Positions 1 through 12,100 of a DNA stretch of 64,000 bases are shown in pieces. This stretch comes from Benincasa hispida (taxonomy: Eukaryota; Streptophyta; Magnoliopsida; Cucurbitales; Cucurbitaceae). A model generated the notes under the pieces. It saw only the letters and a list, made by a program, of their open reading frames with translations, was not told where the DNA came from and searched no databases. Numbering within the stretch: the first letter of the stretch is position 1; every line of letters starts with the position of its first letter. A program made the translations under genes and the position numbers. The stretch lies in assembly GCF_009727055.1 (NCBI RefSeq), contig NC_052350.1:19065789-19129788 (forward strand). Reading direction: 5' to 3'.

Positions 1-1
1 G

Positions 2-603
2 ACTATTGGTGCACAAAAATTGGATAATATCATTGATATGGGTAAACCTTTTAATGACAAAAAGGGATTAAACTATCTTAATGGAAATTCTTCATCTAGT
101 TCTAGGACTATTGTTGTTAAAACTACTCCTTGTATGTCTCATAATTCTTTATCCAATGTGACTAATTTTGTTAAATAAAAAATTTTCCATAAACAAAATC
201 ATGTTAGACTAAAATGTGCTCATAATGTGAATATTATGTCTAAGCATGAAAAAGGTAGATCTATGCATGAAAAATCAAATTTTGTGCCTAAACATTTTCA
301 TGAAAAATCTGAATGCGTATGCATAGAACTAAATGTGTGTCTAAACATGGAAATACTAGAAATTAAAATCTAATTTTGTGTCTACTTGTCATTTTTATGG
401 AGCTAAAAGTTATATAAGACCAAATTGCTTTAAATTGAAAAATGCTCCAAGAAAGAATTTATTTGAGAAAAAGATGTGAAAAATCCACTAGTTAAAGTAA
501 ATTCCTGCCCGATATCTGTTATTTTTGTGGCAAAATTGGTCATAAATATCATGATTGTTATTTACAAAAAATGAATACTAGTAGTTTTGGAACTAATTTG
601 AAA
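2..603 (+). pseudogene. Copia gag fragment with zinc knuckle
   Basis: Positions 2-178 are open in one frame with a Ser-rich stretch (NSSSSSRT) and the ...VK end seen before the zinc knuckle in Sirevirus-type gag. After stops and a frame change, 511-603 reads DICYFCGKIGHKYHDC, a clean C-X2-C-X4-H-X4-C zinc knuckle (Cys codons at 517, 526, 556; His at 541) used for RNA packaging. At least two disruptions lie between these parts, and a stop follows at about 604. It is a dead gag remnant. The zinc knuckle is certain from sequence; the lineage is inferred. Confidence 0.6.
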
Positions 604-2120
604 TAAGTTCCAAAGTCCTTTCTCAATAACCATGAAGGATGAGCTTTCTTTGTAGGTGTGGCTCATGAAGCAAATGGTTGTTTGGATTGCAAATTGGGAA
701 ATTAATTCAAATTGGAGCAATTAAAGAAAAAGGTTTGCTTGAATCCAACAAAGAAAATTGCATATTTGGTAACATTATTTTTTTTTATTCTTGAGATAAT
801 TATGTTTTTTGGTATCTTTATGGAAAATATATCTCTTGAATGATTTTGGAAAGTTTAAATTTGCTTTCTTGAATTATATTGTATATAGAATCCAATGCAC
901 ATAAGAAATGATTGAATGTCTATCTATTTGACATTTATCTATATCGCTTATTATTTGGCTTCTTAGCCAATTAGATGCTTGTTCTATCCTTATGTTGTTT
1001 TGAGTAAAAGAATATTGAGTCTTGCAAAAGATTGTCATTGTTTTGATAGTTAAGATATGCTTTATTCTTTTGGATAAAATTGATAGAGTTTATTAAATGC
1101 CTTTGAGCATGAGTTATGCATATATTTTTTTTATACAATGTTGAAAAGATTGTGTTAGAGCATGTTGTTTTGAAGAGTTGTTAAATTCCTTTTCATAGGA
1201 GGAGTTTTTATAAAATTGTCACTTTATTGATCTCCATGAGCATGTTTGCTCATAATTGGTTATGTTGATATCATGCTTATATTTGTATTTGCTAATGTTC
1301 TTTTACTTTTATTTGGTATCATTACTTATTTTTCAACAAGTGGTGTTTATATTATAATATTTGATACTTTGGTATCTCAATTGTTTGAATTTTACGTGAT
1401 TGATTTCATCTCTTTTGTTTTCATTGACATATTTCTATTAGAAGGAGATTGCTTGATTTTAGGGGGAGTTATACACTTTTATATAAGAATTTCATGTTGG
1501 AATGAAAATAATTCCCTTATTAGTTTATTGACGTGTGTCTCGCTTATTCTTATTGTTTATCCTTTTAGGGGAATTATTGTATTTCTAGTAAAATTATGTT
1601 TTGAAAATTTATTTGATATTTCTACCCTCAAATTGAATTATGTGCTAATGTTTTTTTTTGTCCCATATTAAGGGGGAGTGTTCAATTGATTTTAAAAGGG
1701 GGAGAAAATTTTTAAATTAGTCTTAAATAAAATTGGCCTAAACTTGGTTGATTCTTTATGCCTCTAGCATTTTCAATATTGTTGCTTGTTATATTTCTTT
1801 TAGAAGCCATGTAGATAGGAGAAGAAATGCAAATTATGTGTTCATATAGATAGGAGAATAAATGCAAATTATGTCTTCATGTTTTACCGAGAACTTTTAT
1901 GGTATTGTTTATTTTTCTTAATTATCCTTTTTTTTATTGATTCCAAAAGGGGGAGAGGTAATAAGAAAATGAAAGCATGTTGTTATTGAATATATTCTTT
2001 GTGTTTAAGTGATTTGAAATTATATGTATTTTAATCATGCATTAAGAACATATTTCATATCACATACCTATTTGGATTTCATTTTTCTTGACTCGTTTGT
2101 CATCATAAAAAATGGAAGAT
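604..2120 (+). other. Non-coding region between gag remnant and 3' LTR with repeated GGGGGAG tracts
   Basis: About 1.5 kb of T-rich sequence. Purine tracts of the form A/T-GGGGGAG occur near 1461, 1673, 1697 and 1947, with a weaker one near 1567. The last purine run before the LTR (about 2108-2118) is the likely polypurine primer for plus-strand synthesis. A 141-residue open frame at 1246-1671 starts at TTG and is a hydrophobic F/I/L/V string with no recognisable domain. I regard it as chance. Confidence 0.5.
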
Positions 2121-3635
2121 TGTTGGCTTTTTGGCCCTTAACCTCAAATTAATTAATTTTACTTAATTAATTAATTAATATTTTGATGATGACAAATCTA
2201 ATTTTATTTATTGAGAATTTGAGTGTTTTGAAGTGTCTATTACGTAGAGCTCAGAACGATTCCAACGCAATTTGAATCGCCCAAATCGAAGCTCAAACGA
2301 AGAAGATATAACGAAGAAGATATAGATGAAACAAACTTAACGAAAAAATCTCAAGCTGATGACATGACTTTTTTTTTTTATCAAAATTGACCAATTGAAA
2401 GGTGTCACCTGAAGTATGAGAGGAATAACACATGGTGGACTTTTGATTTTTGGATTGATTTTTAAATGAAAATGAATTTAAAAGAAAATAAATATAATAT
2501 TATTTTATGTTTGTGTCTAACGGCTAGTTGAACACATGATAAACTTTTACTTTTTGTTGGGTTTTAAAAGAAAATGATATATATATATATAGTCGATCAT
2601 GTACTATTTATAGTATTATTTTATATTTATGTCTAACGGTTAGTTTTGGACAGATTGAGGATTTTTGCTTTTTGTTGATTTTTTTAAAAAGAAAAAAATT
2701 TAAAGAGAAAAATAATTTAATATCATTTTTTTGTTTGTGTCTAACGGTTAGTTTTTAAAATAAGGAATTAATTCTACCTTTGTTATTGCTTTTTCAAGAT
2801 CCATGGCCCAGAATTAAATGTGGTTTCCAACAATTTTTTCTCTTTATTTAAATTCATCTTCTTCTCCAAATGTTGAGAACAATGTTCATAATTTTCAATC
2901 CTCTTCAAAAATACAAAGCTTCCGTCGTTGCTCTCTCCAAGCTTCGATTTTCTTCTTTTTATCTTCTTCTTGAGAGAGATATTTTAAGTTGTGAGGATTG
3001 ATTCATTGGAGGCTTTAATTTGTATATCTACTATTTGAGAAAGTTTTCCTCCTATTGTGCTTCATTTCAAATCCATTGTAAGGGTTACTCTTGATCCTGG
3101 AAAAAGAGTTGTAACGATCCTCAACCGTGGAAAGATCGAGTTTGATATTGCGCCTGCAAAAAAAAAAACGTTGTAACGGTTCGACTCTAAGTCATGGAAA
3201 GAGTCAAGTTTGAGTGACAAACTCAAGAAGAGCTTAGGAAGTGGATGTAGGCCAGTTGTGTCGAACCATTATAAAATTCTCGAGGTCAATTTCTCCATCC
3301 TTTAACTATTTAATTTTGTAATTAATTTGTTCTTAAATTTTATTGCTTGAAATTATTTGCAATTTTTTTCTTAAATTTAATTGGTCATATATGTTTATTT
3401 TGATTGGTAGTTCTTAAATTTATATATCCTTTACCAATCCTTTAATTAGATTTAAAGTTGTGCTTTAAAATGTGATGGTTAATTCCTTGTCTAATTAAAA
3501 ATGAAATTATTTGTATAAATTTATTGTTTAAATTACTTTTCAGTAAAAAGTGTATTAATTTACTTAATTGGGCCCACTTAGAGAAAAAACTTTCATTATT
3601 TTGATTAAACCCTATTCACCCCTCTAGGGTTGTCA
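2121..3635 (+). repeat. 3' LTR of the Sirevirus-like element
   Basis: It starts TGTTGGCTTTTTGG right after a purine-rich stretch and ends near CTAGGGTTGTCA, giving TG...CA termini and a length of about 1515 bp. Upstream of its end it carries CCTATTCACCCCTCTAGGG, the type of sequence found just inside the end of many plant Copia LTRs. Microsatellite-like AT runs lie near 2577-2592. Beyond 3635 the sequence reads as pol of an opposite-strand Copia element, which supports the boundary. Confidence 0.55.
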
Positions 3636-4672
3636 TGCCAATTCTACACAATTTATAGAAATTAGATTCTTTTCCAAACCAGAAACCACATAAACATTCT
3701 TTAAAATAAGAAAAGATTTATGAAATATTAATTTCATGCCTCCTACTACACTACTGAAACGACTTGCCATCTTCCAACCAACATGGTCATCTTGCCAGTC
3801 CCGAGCGGTTGTTAAGAATTAATTCCCTGAAAAGAAGAGTAAACGTGATTAGTGTCCCCTGAATTAATTATCCCAGTCGAATAATCATTCTCCACTAAAT
3901 AAGTTTCCAAAATGAGTAAATCACATTTATCTTGTTTAGCCTTCTTCTTCTTCGCTAAATAATTTGGACAGTTTTGTTTCCATTATCCCTCTTGGTTGCA
4001 ATGAAAATAGTTTCTTTTGGCAACCTTGGCCTTCTTGCCCTTCTGGATTGTAGCAAGGTTAGCTTTATTCCCCCACCTCCCTTCTTTCATCAGGGACTCA
4101 AAAGTATGTAACTTGCTAAGGAAGATGGTCAAGGCGTAGTCTAACTTGTTCATAATAGCATTACTACGGAATTGCAAGAAACTCTCTAGTAGAGATTCCA
4201 AAATAAAGCTAACTTGATTGGCCTCATCAATGACAACTCCATTCATTTCAACCACGTTGAATTGGGTCATCATATTGAGAACTTTTTCTCGCACTACGGT
4301 TCCTTCTTCACACGAGCATTAAAAATGAACTTTAGAGTATCGTGCTTGATCTGTGAGAACGGTTGTCCAATCATCTCTCACAATGAATTCATAACCTCGT
4401 GTGCAGTGACCATGTGTTCATGTTTCTGCCAAAAATTCAATCAAACTGATAAGAATTTATGTTTTGGCCTTCTCATTTGCTTTTATCCACCTCTCATATG
4501 CATCCTGAACATTTTGAGGTGCATTAGTAGGAAGAACCTGAGGATACTCCTCAAATAGGACAAACCTAATGTCATCAATGATAAGTACAGTGTTAATCGT
4601 ATTTTTTCATGTAGTGTAGTGATGACCGATTAATTTATTGGCACTTAGCAGATTGATTCTAGCACTAGTCAT
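3636..4672 (-). pseudogene. Copia gag and start of pol (broken)
   Basis: From ATG at 4672 (minus strand) the product opens MTSARINLLSANKLIG and continues with the usual Copia gag order (KNTINTVLIIDD, ANEKAK). A segment with VIDEANQVSFILESL and NKLDYALTIFLSKL follows, then a zinc knuckle region YFHCNQEG-stop-WKQNCP (about 4010-3965). The first Cys of the knuckle is Tyr and a stop interrupts it. Downstream, LTTARDWQDDHVGWKM and KNVYVVSGLEKNLIS match the protease-to-integrase linker of the same family. Several frameshifts and stops make it non-functional. Confidence 0.65.
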
Positions 4673-6847
4673 TATGAAGTTTAGTGAAACCATATAAATT
4701 ATTTATATTAATTACATGCAAAACCCTTTGAATCCAATCAAGTTTAGTAAAATTTTAATGTACTCTATGTGACAACTAATTTTGCAATAATGCTTCAGTG
4801 ATTTAGAATAAAAGCCACAAAAGGATGGTTAATTACCCCTTGACTGAATTGAGACACTCTCAATCAATTATTACACTAGAATAACTCTTATTCATATAAT
4901 AATTAGTCACCATTTTTTAGTGAAGAAATTATTAACTGGCTTAGTAATTTCTTATAAGTGTGACCCTTCATTTTAGACCCTAGAGTTTCACCCCCAATGA
5001 GCCAACCGAAGGGAAAAGTCGATTAAGGAAAAAACTAAAGTGATCCTATCAATTTCTGGAGTTTGAGATCAATTTCATGCAAAACTTTTCGGAGGGGGAC
5101 ACAAGCAAACGGTGCCAAGAAACCGAGCATGAAATCTCATTAGAAACCAATGAAAGAGACCGTGGGATTTGTTGACACACATCCATCTCCCACTTACTGT
5201 AAACACTTTCTCTATTCACCTTGATATTAAACTATGCAAACACTTTCCGAAGGGAAACACAAGCAAGCAATGCCATGAGGCCGAGCATAGATCTCAAGGT
5301 GTGAACTTTAGGGAGAACTTGAAAAGAAATCGATACATCATATACATTTTCCTCCCACTAAGTGTTTTAAATCTAGGGTTTATTATTTAAGTAAATCCGG
5401 CTAATAATTTAAAGTCCAAATTATTAAATTGGCCCAATATAACTCTTATATTCAATAGTTTAACAATATATGATTACTATTTATTAAACACTGTAATAAA
5501 TTTAATCATGTATTGCATGCTTATAAAATATTTGTCTAATTCATTTTTCAGGTCAGTTCCTAGGTAAGGGTGTTTCGTTTCTGTCAGCTTAAATACCTCA
5601 ATCCTTAGATAGGACCTTCTTTAGACAAAGGTCCCTTATAAACAATTATTTTATAAATTTAATCATTTACAACATTCATTTTAATCCTATCAGAACAAAC
5701 CTAAAAGATTAACCTATTTCTAATCAAATTAGAAATATTTTTCACATAAGTCTGGGTGAATTAATTTTAAACTATTTAAAATTAATTAAGACCTATTTTT
5801 GCATGCAACTCTTAAGTTCATTAAACTTATTACTTTTCTAAATTGATGAAATATTAAAACATATAACATGCATCTAATGATATTAATTAAATATAACATT
5901 TATATTTACTAAGTAATGTCATGTTCAATGCATTACCATTTTCATAATATAATGTAACCATTATATTAATCACTAATGAAAATAATGCATATCCATCATA
6001 CAATATAACAATTATATTAAAGTATGATGCATGGATACATTTAATGAAATATGCATTCAAATAATATAATATTTATATTAAATAATATGCATGTACATGC
6101 TTATAAGATCATGCAACTATATAACATAACATTTATATTAAATATGATGCATGATTAATGTTTATTCTAGGGTGGGATGTTTGAAACTATATGACATATA
6201 TTATGCTACATATAACATTTAATCATACATTAAATGCATAAATTAAATAAATAAATAAATAAACCAAAATTTGGCCCCCTAAAAATTAATTAAATTATAG
6301 TAATTAGTTAATTAAAATAAAAATACAAAATTCGAATTTAAAAGAAAAAAACTTAAGGAAACTGCTCTACTAGGCTCAAACCCACGACTTGGAACTTCCA
6401 ACATGCGCGGGTCATCTGCCCAAAGCGTAGCGACATTGTTGTCGAGCGTAGCTATGCTGGACTGCTGTTACGCTTGGACTACGTCGCAACGCTATTGTCG
6501 AGCATAGCTATGCTGGGCCTTCTGTTCTGCAGCCTAAGACACAACGTTATGTCTTACACTCCAGCAAAGAATGCAACTTTCTGCTTCGATCTTTATCTGC
6601 CTTGCTTCATTCTTGCTCTCTTTCTTCAACAACACTTGTTAAAGACTAAGACACAGACTTACAGACTCAATCACAAAAATTAAAATGCCCAAAATAATAG
6701 TCCCTTACAATTTTAATCGAATTAAAGCAGTAAAACTAAGTGTCATAATTTGAAACATCTATTTGCAAAACTGAACATTCACAATACAAAATTTCACCCA
6801 CCTCTTCTCTGAATTTCGTTTCAAATTGAAAATTAAAATGCACAACA
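4673..6847 (-). other. Copia 5' leader with GC-rich palindromic repeats
   Basis: This is untranslated leader between primer site and gag. The segment 6400-6560 stands out as GC-rich in AT-rich surroundings. It holds two near-identical copies of TTGTCGAGCRTAGCTATGCTGG, near 6439 and 6494. The second contains the perfect 14-bp palindrome AGCATAGCTATGCT at 6501-6514. The rest is AT-rich with runs of ATATAACATT-type repeats (about 5880-6240). I see no gene here. Confidence 0.5.
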
Positions 6848-6862
6848 TGGCTCTGATATCAA
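6848..6862 (-). other. Primer-binding site (initiator tRNA-Met type)
   Basis: On the minus strand the sequence reads TTGATATCAGAGCCA. The plant Copia consensus is TGGTATCAGAGC, complementary to the 3' end of initiator tRNA-Met. It lies immediately after the LTR end, as expected for priming minus-strand DNA synthesis. Confidence 0.65.
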
Positions 6863-7257
6863 TTAAAGGAATGAAATTCCTTGCGGAAGCGCATGAACGC
6901 AATGCAAAATTGAAATTCAATTTCGAAACAATAAAAGAACCAGAGAAGCAATATATAGTATTACATATGATAAACATTTAAATAAAACTATAAGCATGCT
7001 TTCTACAAAGGAGTAAAGGAAATAGTGGATTCACCCTTGTAGAAATCTTCTTCTCGAAAGTCCTCTGCAAAAAACCATGAATAAAACATCACCTTCCTTT
7101 GATAGAACAATAAAATAACCTTGGATCTTAGTTTATTGGATTAGGTTAATGCAAATTAAATGTCAATTAAAATAACATCTTATTATAAATAAATAATTTG
7201 TGTAGAAAGAATATATAAACTAAGAAACTCACGAGATCTAGGGCATCAAACTCAATA
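6863..7257 (-). repeat. Shortened 5' LTR of the minus-strand Copia element
   Basis: The LTR starts (minus strand) near 7257 with TATTGAGTTTGATGCCC, a mutated form of the TGTTGGGGTTGATGCCC start seen at 27938. It ends near 6863 next to the primer site. At about 395 bp it is far shorter than the roughly 2-kb relatives in this window, so its middle is deleted. Confidence 0.5.
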
Positions 7258-7696
7258 GTCCTTTAATTTATATAAATTAGAATGGCCAATGTTGTCGACT
7301 CAGTGTACCTATCATTTTGGGGATTTATCTGAGTAGGGAGCTAGGAACATAGCTATACAAGATGAAATTTTCTCATCGTCCCATTGGCCTGAAAGGGATT
7401 TAGTTGACAGTTGGACTGTAAGCTGATTGTTCATTAGAGGGATCAGTGGCACTTAAGATGTTAGAGATAATTATAAGGGTAAAACAATGATTTGACCCAG
7501 CTATAATTACGAGCAATTCGTGGAGGGTTGACTTACTATTGATTGCTTATATCCGTGGACATATAAATGTATCTATAGTGCGAATAGTGTAAATGTGGGT
7601 TTTTAGTGTAGTGACCTACAGTTATTGAATGTTGATTAATTTAATTAAAGAGTTTAATTAATTAATCTCGAATCATTGAAGCGTCTAAGGTGATGG
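7258..7696 (+). repeat. LTR fragment, plus orientation
   Basis: About 440 bp resembles the plus-oriented LTR at 8836-10909. Shared phrases include GGGGATTTATCTGAGTAGGGAGCT (compare 9400-9417), the GGGATCAGTGGCACTTA block and the block around TACGAGCAATTCGTGGAGGG. It has no ends of its own and sits between minus-oriented pieces, so it is a rearranged fragment. Confidence 0.5.
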
Positions 7697-8835
7697 AGTT
7701 AGCATGCATTAAACGGAAGCAATTAAGGACTAAGCACTCTAACTACATCAATTTTAGACAATTAGCATGCATATTCTTAGTTTTCAACATATTATGGTTT
7801 TAGATGAATACCTTTGATGTTTCCTCCGAATTACTTGAATTCTCCACAAATCTCTTCTTTAATCTATGCAGTGGACCACCACAAGAGTCTTCTCTACTAA
7901 TCTCAGGTCTTAGATTAAGTGGTAGAATTCAAATTGAGAGGAAATTGGTGTGAGTTTTGAGAGATAAAGAAAGAAAGAAATACTAGTTTTCCCTTTTCTC
8001 AGATTTCAGTTTGCATGACCTTCAATCTGATCTCCAATACTCAATATATAGCTCTCAACTATGCAGATCTAATTGAAAGAGATGTAGCCACTCAATTTTC
8101 CATTAAAATTGAGTAGCATGAGGTAGATATTTGATGAAAAAGTGGGATTTTCCCACTTCCATTAATTTTCAATATTTAATTCAATAAATTGAATTATTTG
8201 ATATATATATAAAACTTATTTAAAAATTATATTTCAAATTCAATTTAAATTAAATAAATTTATAATTATGAATTTCATAAACCCAAAAATCAATTAACTA
8301 ATTTTATAATTTTGAATTACATAAATTCAAAATTTAATAATTACTAAATTGAAAAATTAATTAAAATAATTTAATTTAATATAAAATATTAAATTAATAT
8401 AACATCTCATTAAATATTTAAATCATATATAAATATTGTCAGCTCTTGAAAACCAGAATGTTTAATTCGACAATTAAAAATCAATTATATCAAATATAAT
8501 AATCCAAACCCGAAACCAAGTTTGAACATTTCAAATTCTCCCAACACGCTATCTAAGGTTTAATCCTTTTACGAGCTAGTAGAGGGACGCAATGGACCTA
8601 CAGATTATGAGCTCCAACGATTTGAGATTAATTAGCTAAACTCTTTAGACCAAATTAATCAATATTTGTTAACTATCGAGACATGTCACTATAGCTCACT
8701 AGTTGCACTCCCCTCACTATAGATATATCTCTGTCCACTTGATTTAACCATAATCAGTAAGTTGATCCTTCACAGGTCGTTCGTATTTACAACTAGGTCA
8801 AAATTACCATTTTACCCTGTAATACATCTTGCTTC
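7697..8835 (-). repeat. LTR fragment, minus orientation
   Basis: It contains, in reverse, the blocks common to this LTR family: the ACCTTTG...GAACT transcript-end region near 7810, AT-rich tracts near 8190-8420, the TTACGAGCTAGTAGAGGGACG block near 8570 and the GATCCTTCACAGGTCGTTCGTA block near 8765. It stops exactly where the TGTTGGG start of the next LTR begins (8836), so the LTR start of this copy is missing. Confidence 0.5.
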
Positions 8836-10909
8836 TGTTGGGATTGGTATCCTAATTCTCCTGGAGTCTCGTTGTTTTGTAAAGATACACATTATTTAAT
8901 GAATAAAATAAGTGTTATTTAATTCTGGCATTTACTCATATCAATAAACAAAGCTTCTTGGTTATCTTATGTGAACTTAAACATGTATATGTGATATACA
9001 AGTGGATCATGCCTTAAGTGATAACCTAAATAGGTCTGTAGTATAAGGATTAAGGTTGGATACCTGATCCTGGTGACACTACAGATACGGCTCGCTTTAT
9101 AGAGGTTTGCAAGTGTTGTAAACTACTACAGATGGTAGATCCTAACCATTCATGTGGAGACATGCGAGTGGGGGTGTCATATACAAAGAGTTTGTATAAA
9201 ACGGTGACCACGAGATGACTAGACCTTATATATAACGTCGTTGATAGTAGAGACTTGCATCTCACCTAAACGACCATAGGTGACATGACCTCAATCCTGA
9301 GTGTTTTGGGAACTCCTGCCTTTGAGGGCGGTCCTTTGATTAGTATGGGTGTGAGTGGCCAGATTGCCAACTCAACATGCTTACCTCTTTGGGGACTTGT
9401 CTGATCTGGGAGCTGGGAACTCAATCCACAAGATGGAATTCACTTCTTTCCCAAAGCAAGGATAAGTAGAGAGATTGCTCCCTTAAAGGCTGATTCTAGG
9501 GTTTGAACATAGTGGCCACAACTTCTCTTTGGAAGAGAAGACTCGGTCATAGTAGGACTATTACTTATGTTCATTATAGGGATCAATGATACTTAATGAG
9601 TTAGATATAACTACAAAGGCATAACGGTTATTGGCTCAACTGTACTTACGAGCAATCAGTGAAGGGTTATCACACTGTTGATTGGTTGATATGGACACAA
9701 GATATATCTGTAGTAAGGAGAGTGTAGTTGTCGGTCATTAGTGGAGTGTCTGGCAGTTAATGGGTAGTGGATCCCATCGCTAAAGAGTTTAGTCAGTTAT
9801 TCACGTACCGTTGGAGCTTCAAGTTATAGGTCCATAATGTCCCCTTGGTAGCTCAATGGATTCAAATTGAGAATCAGTTCTTGGTGTTGATTTGAAATGT
9901 TCAAATTAACAAGAAGAAATTTGATTATATATGATATGATCGGTGTGATGTATGAGATACATCAAGTAGAGGATTAATGTAGATGAAATTTATATTAAAT
10001 ACTATGAAATAGAAAAAGAACTATGGTTTATATGTTTCATGAGATGAAATATTAAAATTATAGGTTATAAATATAATATGGTAAGTTGGTTATCATATAT
10101 ATCTATAATAATATTAATTATTGGATAATTATATCTTTTTCTCTAATAACCAACTGAATGAGAGGTTATTGGTGGTTTCATGGTAACCGTGAGATAAAAG
10201 GAAAAATGTTTTCCTAAATTTAGGAGATTTGATAAAGTTGTTATTCTCAGCAAGTTCTCGCGAAATCACTGTCAAGTGAATTGGATTCACTAAACGATAG
10301 TTGAAGAGAGACTAAACGATCGTAAAGTGACACTACACAATAGTTCACTCAGATGGTCGTCGTCTAAACGATCGCGAGGCTTTTGCTATACGATAGCTTG
10401 CCATCTTCTAAACGATTAGGCATCGTCTATACGATAGACTCTTGTCATCTCCCATTTGCTCAATCGTTCACATGATTGTTATTCCTCCGGTCTCTTCCTC
10501 CAACCAAGTCCACACAGAGCCCACACTTCTGGATTCTCACACCAAGTATACCAAGGTAGCCATTATGGTGGTGTCTTACTCAACTCGACTGAAGTCGAGG
10601 TTTTTGTAGGCCGTTCGTTGTGTTCGTGTTCGCTGTGATCATGTTATGTTGCAGTCGTGGTGTACAAGCGTTCGTGTGTTGCAGTCTTGGAGATTGAACG
10701 AGCGTTCGTGATCGAGGGTGTTTGAAGATGAGTCTTTAAAGTATGTATAATATTTCCCTTGATCTTATTGTAAAGCATGTTGTAATTTCGTATTGTGCAT
10801 GACCTGTAAGTTTTCGTTTCTTGATTGTAATTATGTATGCTCAAATATGAAAGGAATTTGGAACGATCATTCCGCTGCTCATGAAAATCCTCATGTTTGA
10901 TTTCCTTCA
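8836..10909 (+). repeat. Near-complete Copia LTR (2.07 kb)
   Basis: It starts TGTTGGGATTGGTATCC and ends TTTGATTTCCTTCA, so it has TG...CA termini. It is collinear, in opposite orientation, with the solo LTR at 32614-34630. Both carry the GTGGATCATGCCTTAAGTGATAAC block and the CATTCATGTGGAGACATGCG block. The stretch 10290-10450 carries clustered CTAAACGATCG and CTATACGATAG motifs. Its flanks (GCTTC and AATAA) do not match, so no target duplication remains. Small open frames inside it are not genes. Confidence 0.6.
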
Positions 10910-11688
10910 AATAATGTATTTGATATATTAATGTTTAATTGGAGGAAATAAATATTTGAATGAGATTCAAATAGTTGTTAAATTTAATATAAATATGATT
11001 TATATTAATTGTCATAAAATAGAGAAAATGAACTATGATTTATATTGTATATGATACAATATTAAAACTATAGATTATGTGTTATATTTGATATAACATA
11101 TAGTTTAATATGAATAACATATGATAAGTTAGTTATCATATTTATTTATATTAATTCTATTATTTTTCCTAATTTCTCTCCAACCACCTTAGTGGTGGTT
11201 AATTAGTTTTTGTGGCAATTTGAAATAAATAAAAAATAGTCTTTCTTTTTTTCCACACGGTACACTGACTACACGATTGAAGTTTGCTATACGATAGAGA
11301 GCAGAAACATTATGTATCTTTTTCAATCTTCTTCCTCCTCCAAACTCAAAATCACCCTCTTAACCAAAATAGTCAGGCCTACCACTCATGGACTCTCACC
11401 CTGAGAATACCGAGGGCTCCATGTGGTAGTGTCTTCTTACTTTTGGTTCGTGAAGTTCTTGAAGAAAGTCTTCAAGGGTTGTTGCGAGTTCTGAACCGTT
11501 CAAGGGATTCACAAGAATAAGTGTTCTTCAAAGGTATAACCTCTTGAACTCTTTTTCTTATTAAAAAGCATGTTGTAATTTATTTAATAATGCATATCTT
11601 GTATGTTTGCTGTAAATTTTTTTCAATCAAAATAGAATTTGGACAATCCACTTCCACTCAAAGATCTCTTCAAATCGAGTTCCTTTAA

Positions 11689-11704
11689 TTAGTATCAGAG
11701 CCAG
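11689..11704 (+). other. Primer-binding site (initiator tRNA-Met type)
   Basis: TTAGTATCAGAGCCAGG differs by one base (G to A) from the plant Copia site TTGGTATCAGAGCCAGG. It follows directly the LTR end GAGTTCCTTTA. Confidence 0.7.
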
Positions 11705-12100
11705 GTTGTAGTTCTAACTCTAAATTCCATTTCTGTATTGAATCATTTACAGTAGTGGTGGTTTTAAGTTCTGCATTGCGTTTAAGTGTTAAATGTAGGT
11801 GGATTGTTGTTGATGAATGTTTCGAGATAGATGTCTTTGTTTATGGCTTTCTGTTTAAACTTGCAATCGAGTCTATATTCGTTTTAGTTTTGAGTCGTTC
11901 GTGAAGCTTCAGAAGAAAGGTTGCAGTGCGTTTCGAAGGAGAAGACGAAACGGTGGTCGCATCGTGTAGCTGGAGCTAAATGATCGTTTAGATTTTTTGT
12001 TTGAGATCATGTAGAGTTTGCTATACAATCGTGTAGCATTTGCTAAATGATCGCATAGCTAATACTACACAATCGTGTAGAGTTTGCTAAACGATCATAT

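Larger units (their letters stand above)
1..3635 (+). mobile_element. Sirevirus-like Copia retrotransposon, 3' part
   Basis: This plus-strand LTR retrotransposon enters from the left edge. It has a broken gag with a zinc knuckle, about 1.5 kb of AT-rich non-coding sequence with repeated purine tracts, and a 3' LTR from 2121 to 3635. No integrase, RT or RNase H is recognisable, so most of pol is deleted. The gag sequence, the long spacer with GGGGGAG tracts and the LTR opening TGTTGGCTTTTTGG fit Sirevirus-type Copia elements (family knowledge). The LTR end abuts pol sequence of another Copia element on the opposite strand, so this element probably inserted into it. The 5' LTR lies outside the window, so a target duplication cannot be checked. 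Confidence 0.6.
3636..7257 (-). mobile_element. Truncated Copia retrotransposon, minus strand
   Basis: Read on the minus strand, this element runs from a shortened 5' LTR (about 7257-6863) through a tRNA-Met-type primer site (6862-6848), a 2.2-kb leader (6847-4673), gag (from ATG at 4672) and the first part of pol, ending at 3636. The rest of pol and the 3' LTR are missing. The leader matches in inverted orientation the leader of the plus-strand element at 11703-14133: both carry the segment around the phrase giving AGGGAC...GTCTAAG, near 5620 and 13170. They are therefore two members of one family. Confidence 0.65.

Noticed and set aside
1246..1671. 141-residue hydrophobic open frame, possible env-like gene of the Sirevirus-like element
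   Set aside because: It starts at TTG, is a string of F/I/L/V from T-rich DNA, has no recognisable domain and contains the GGGGGAG tract. It is most likely chance.
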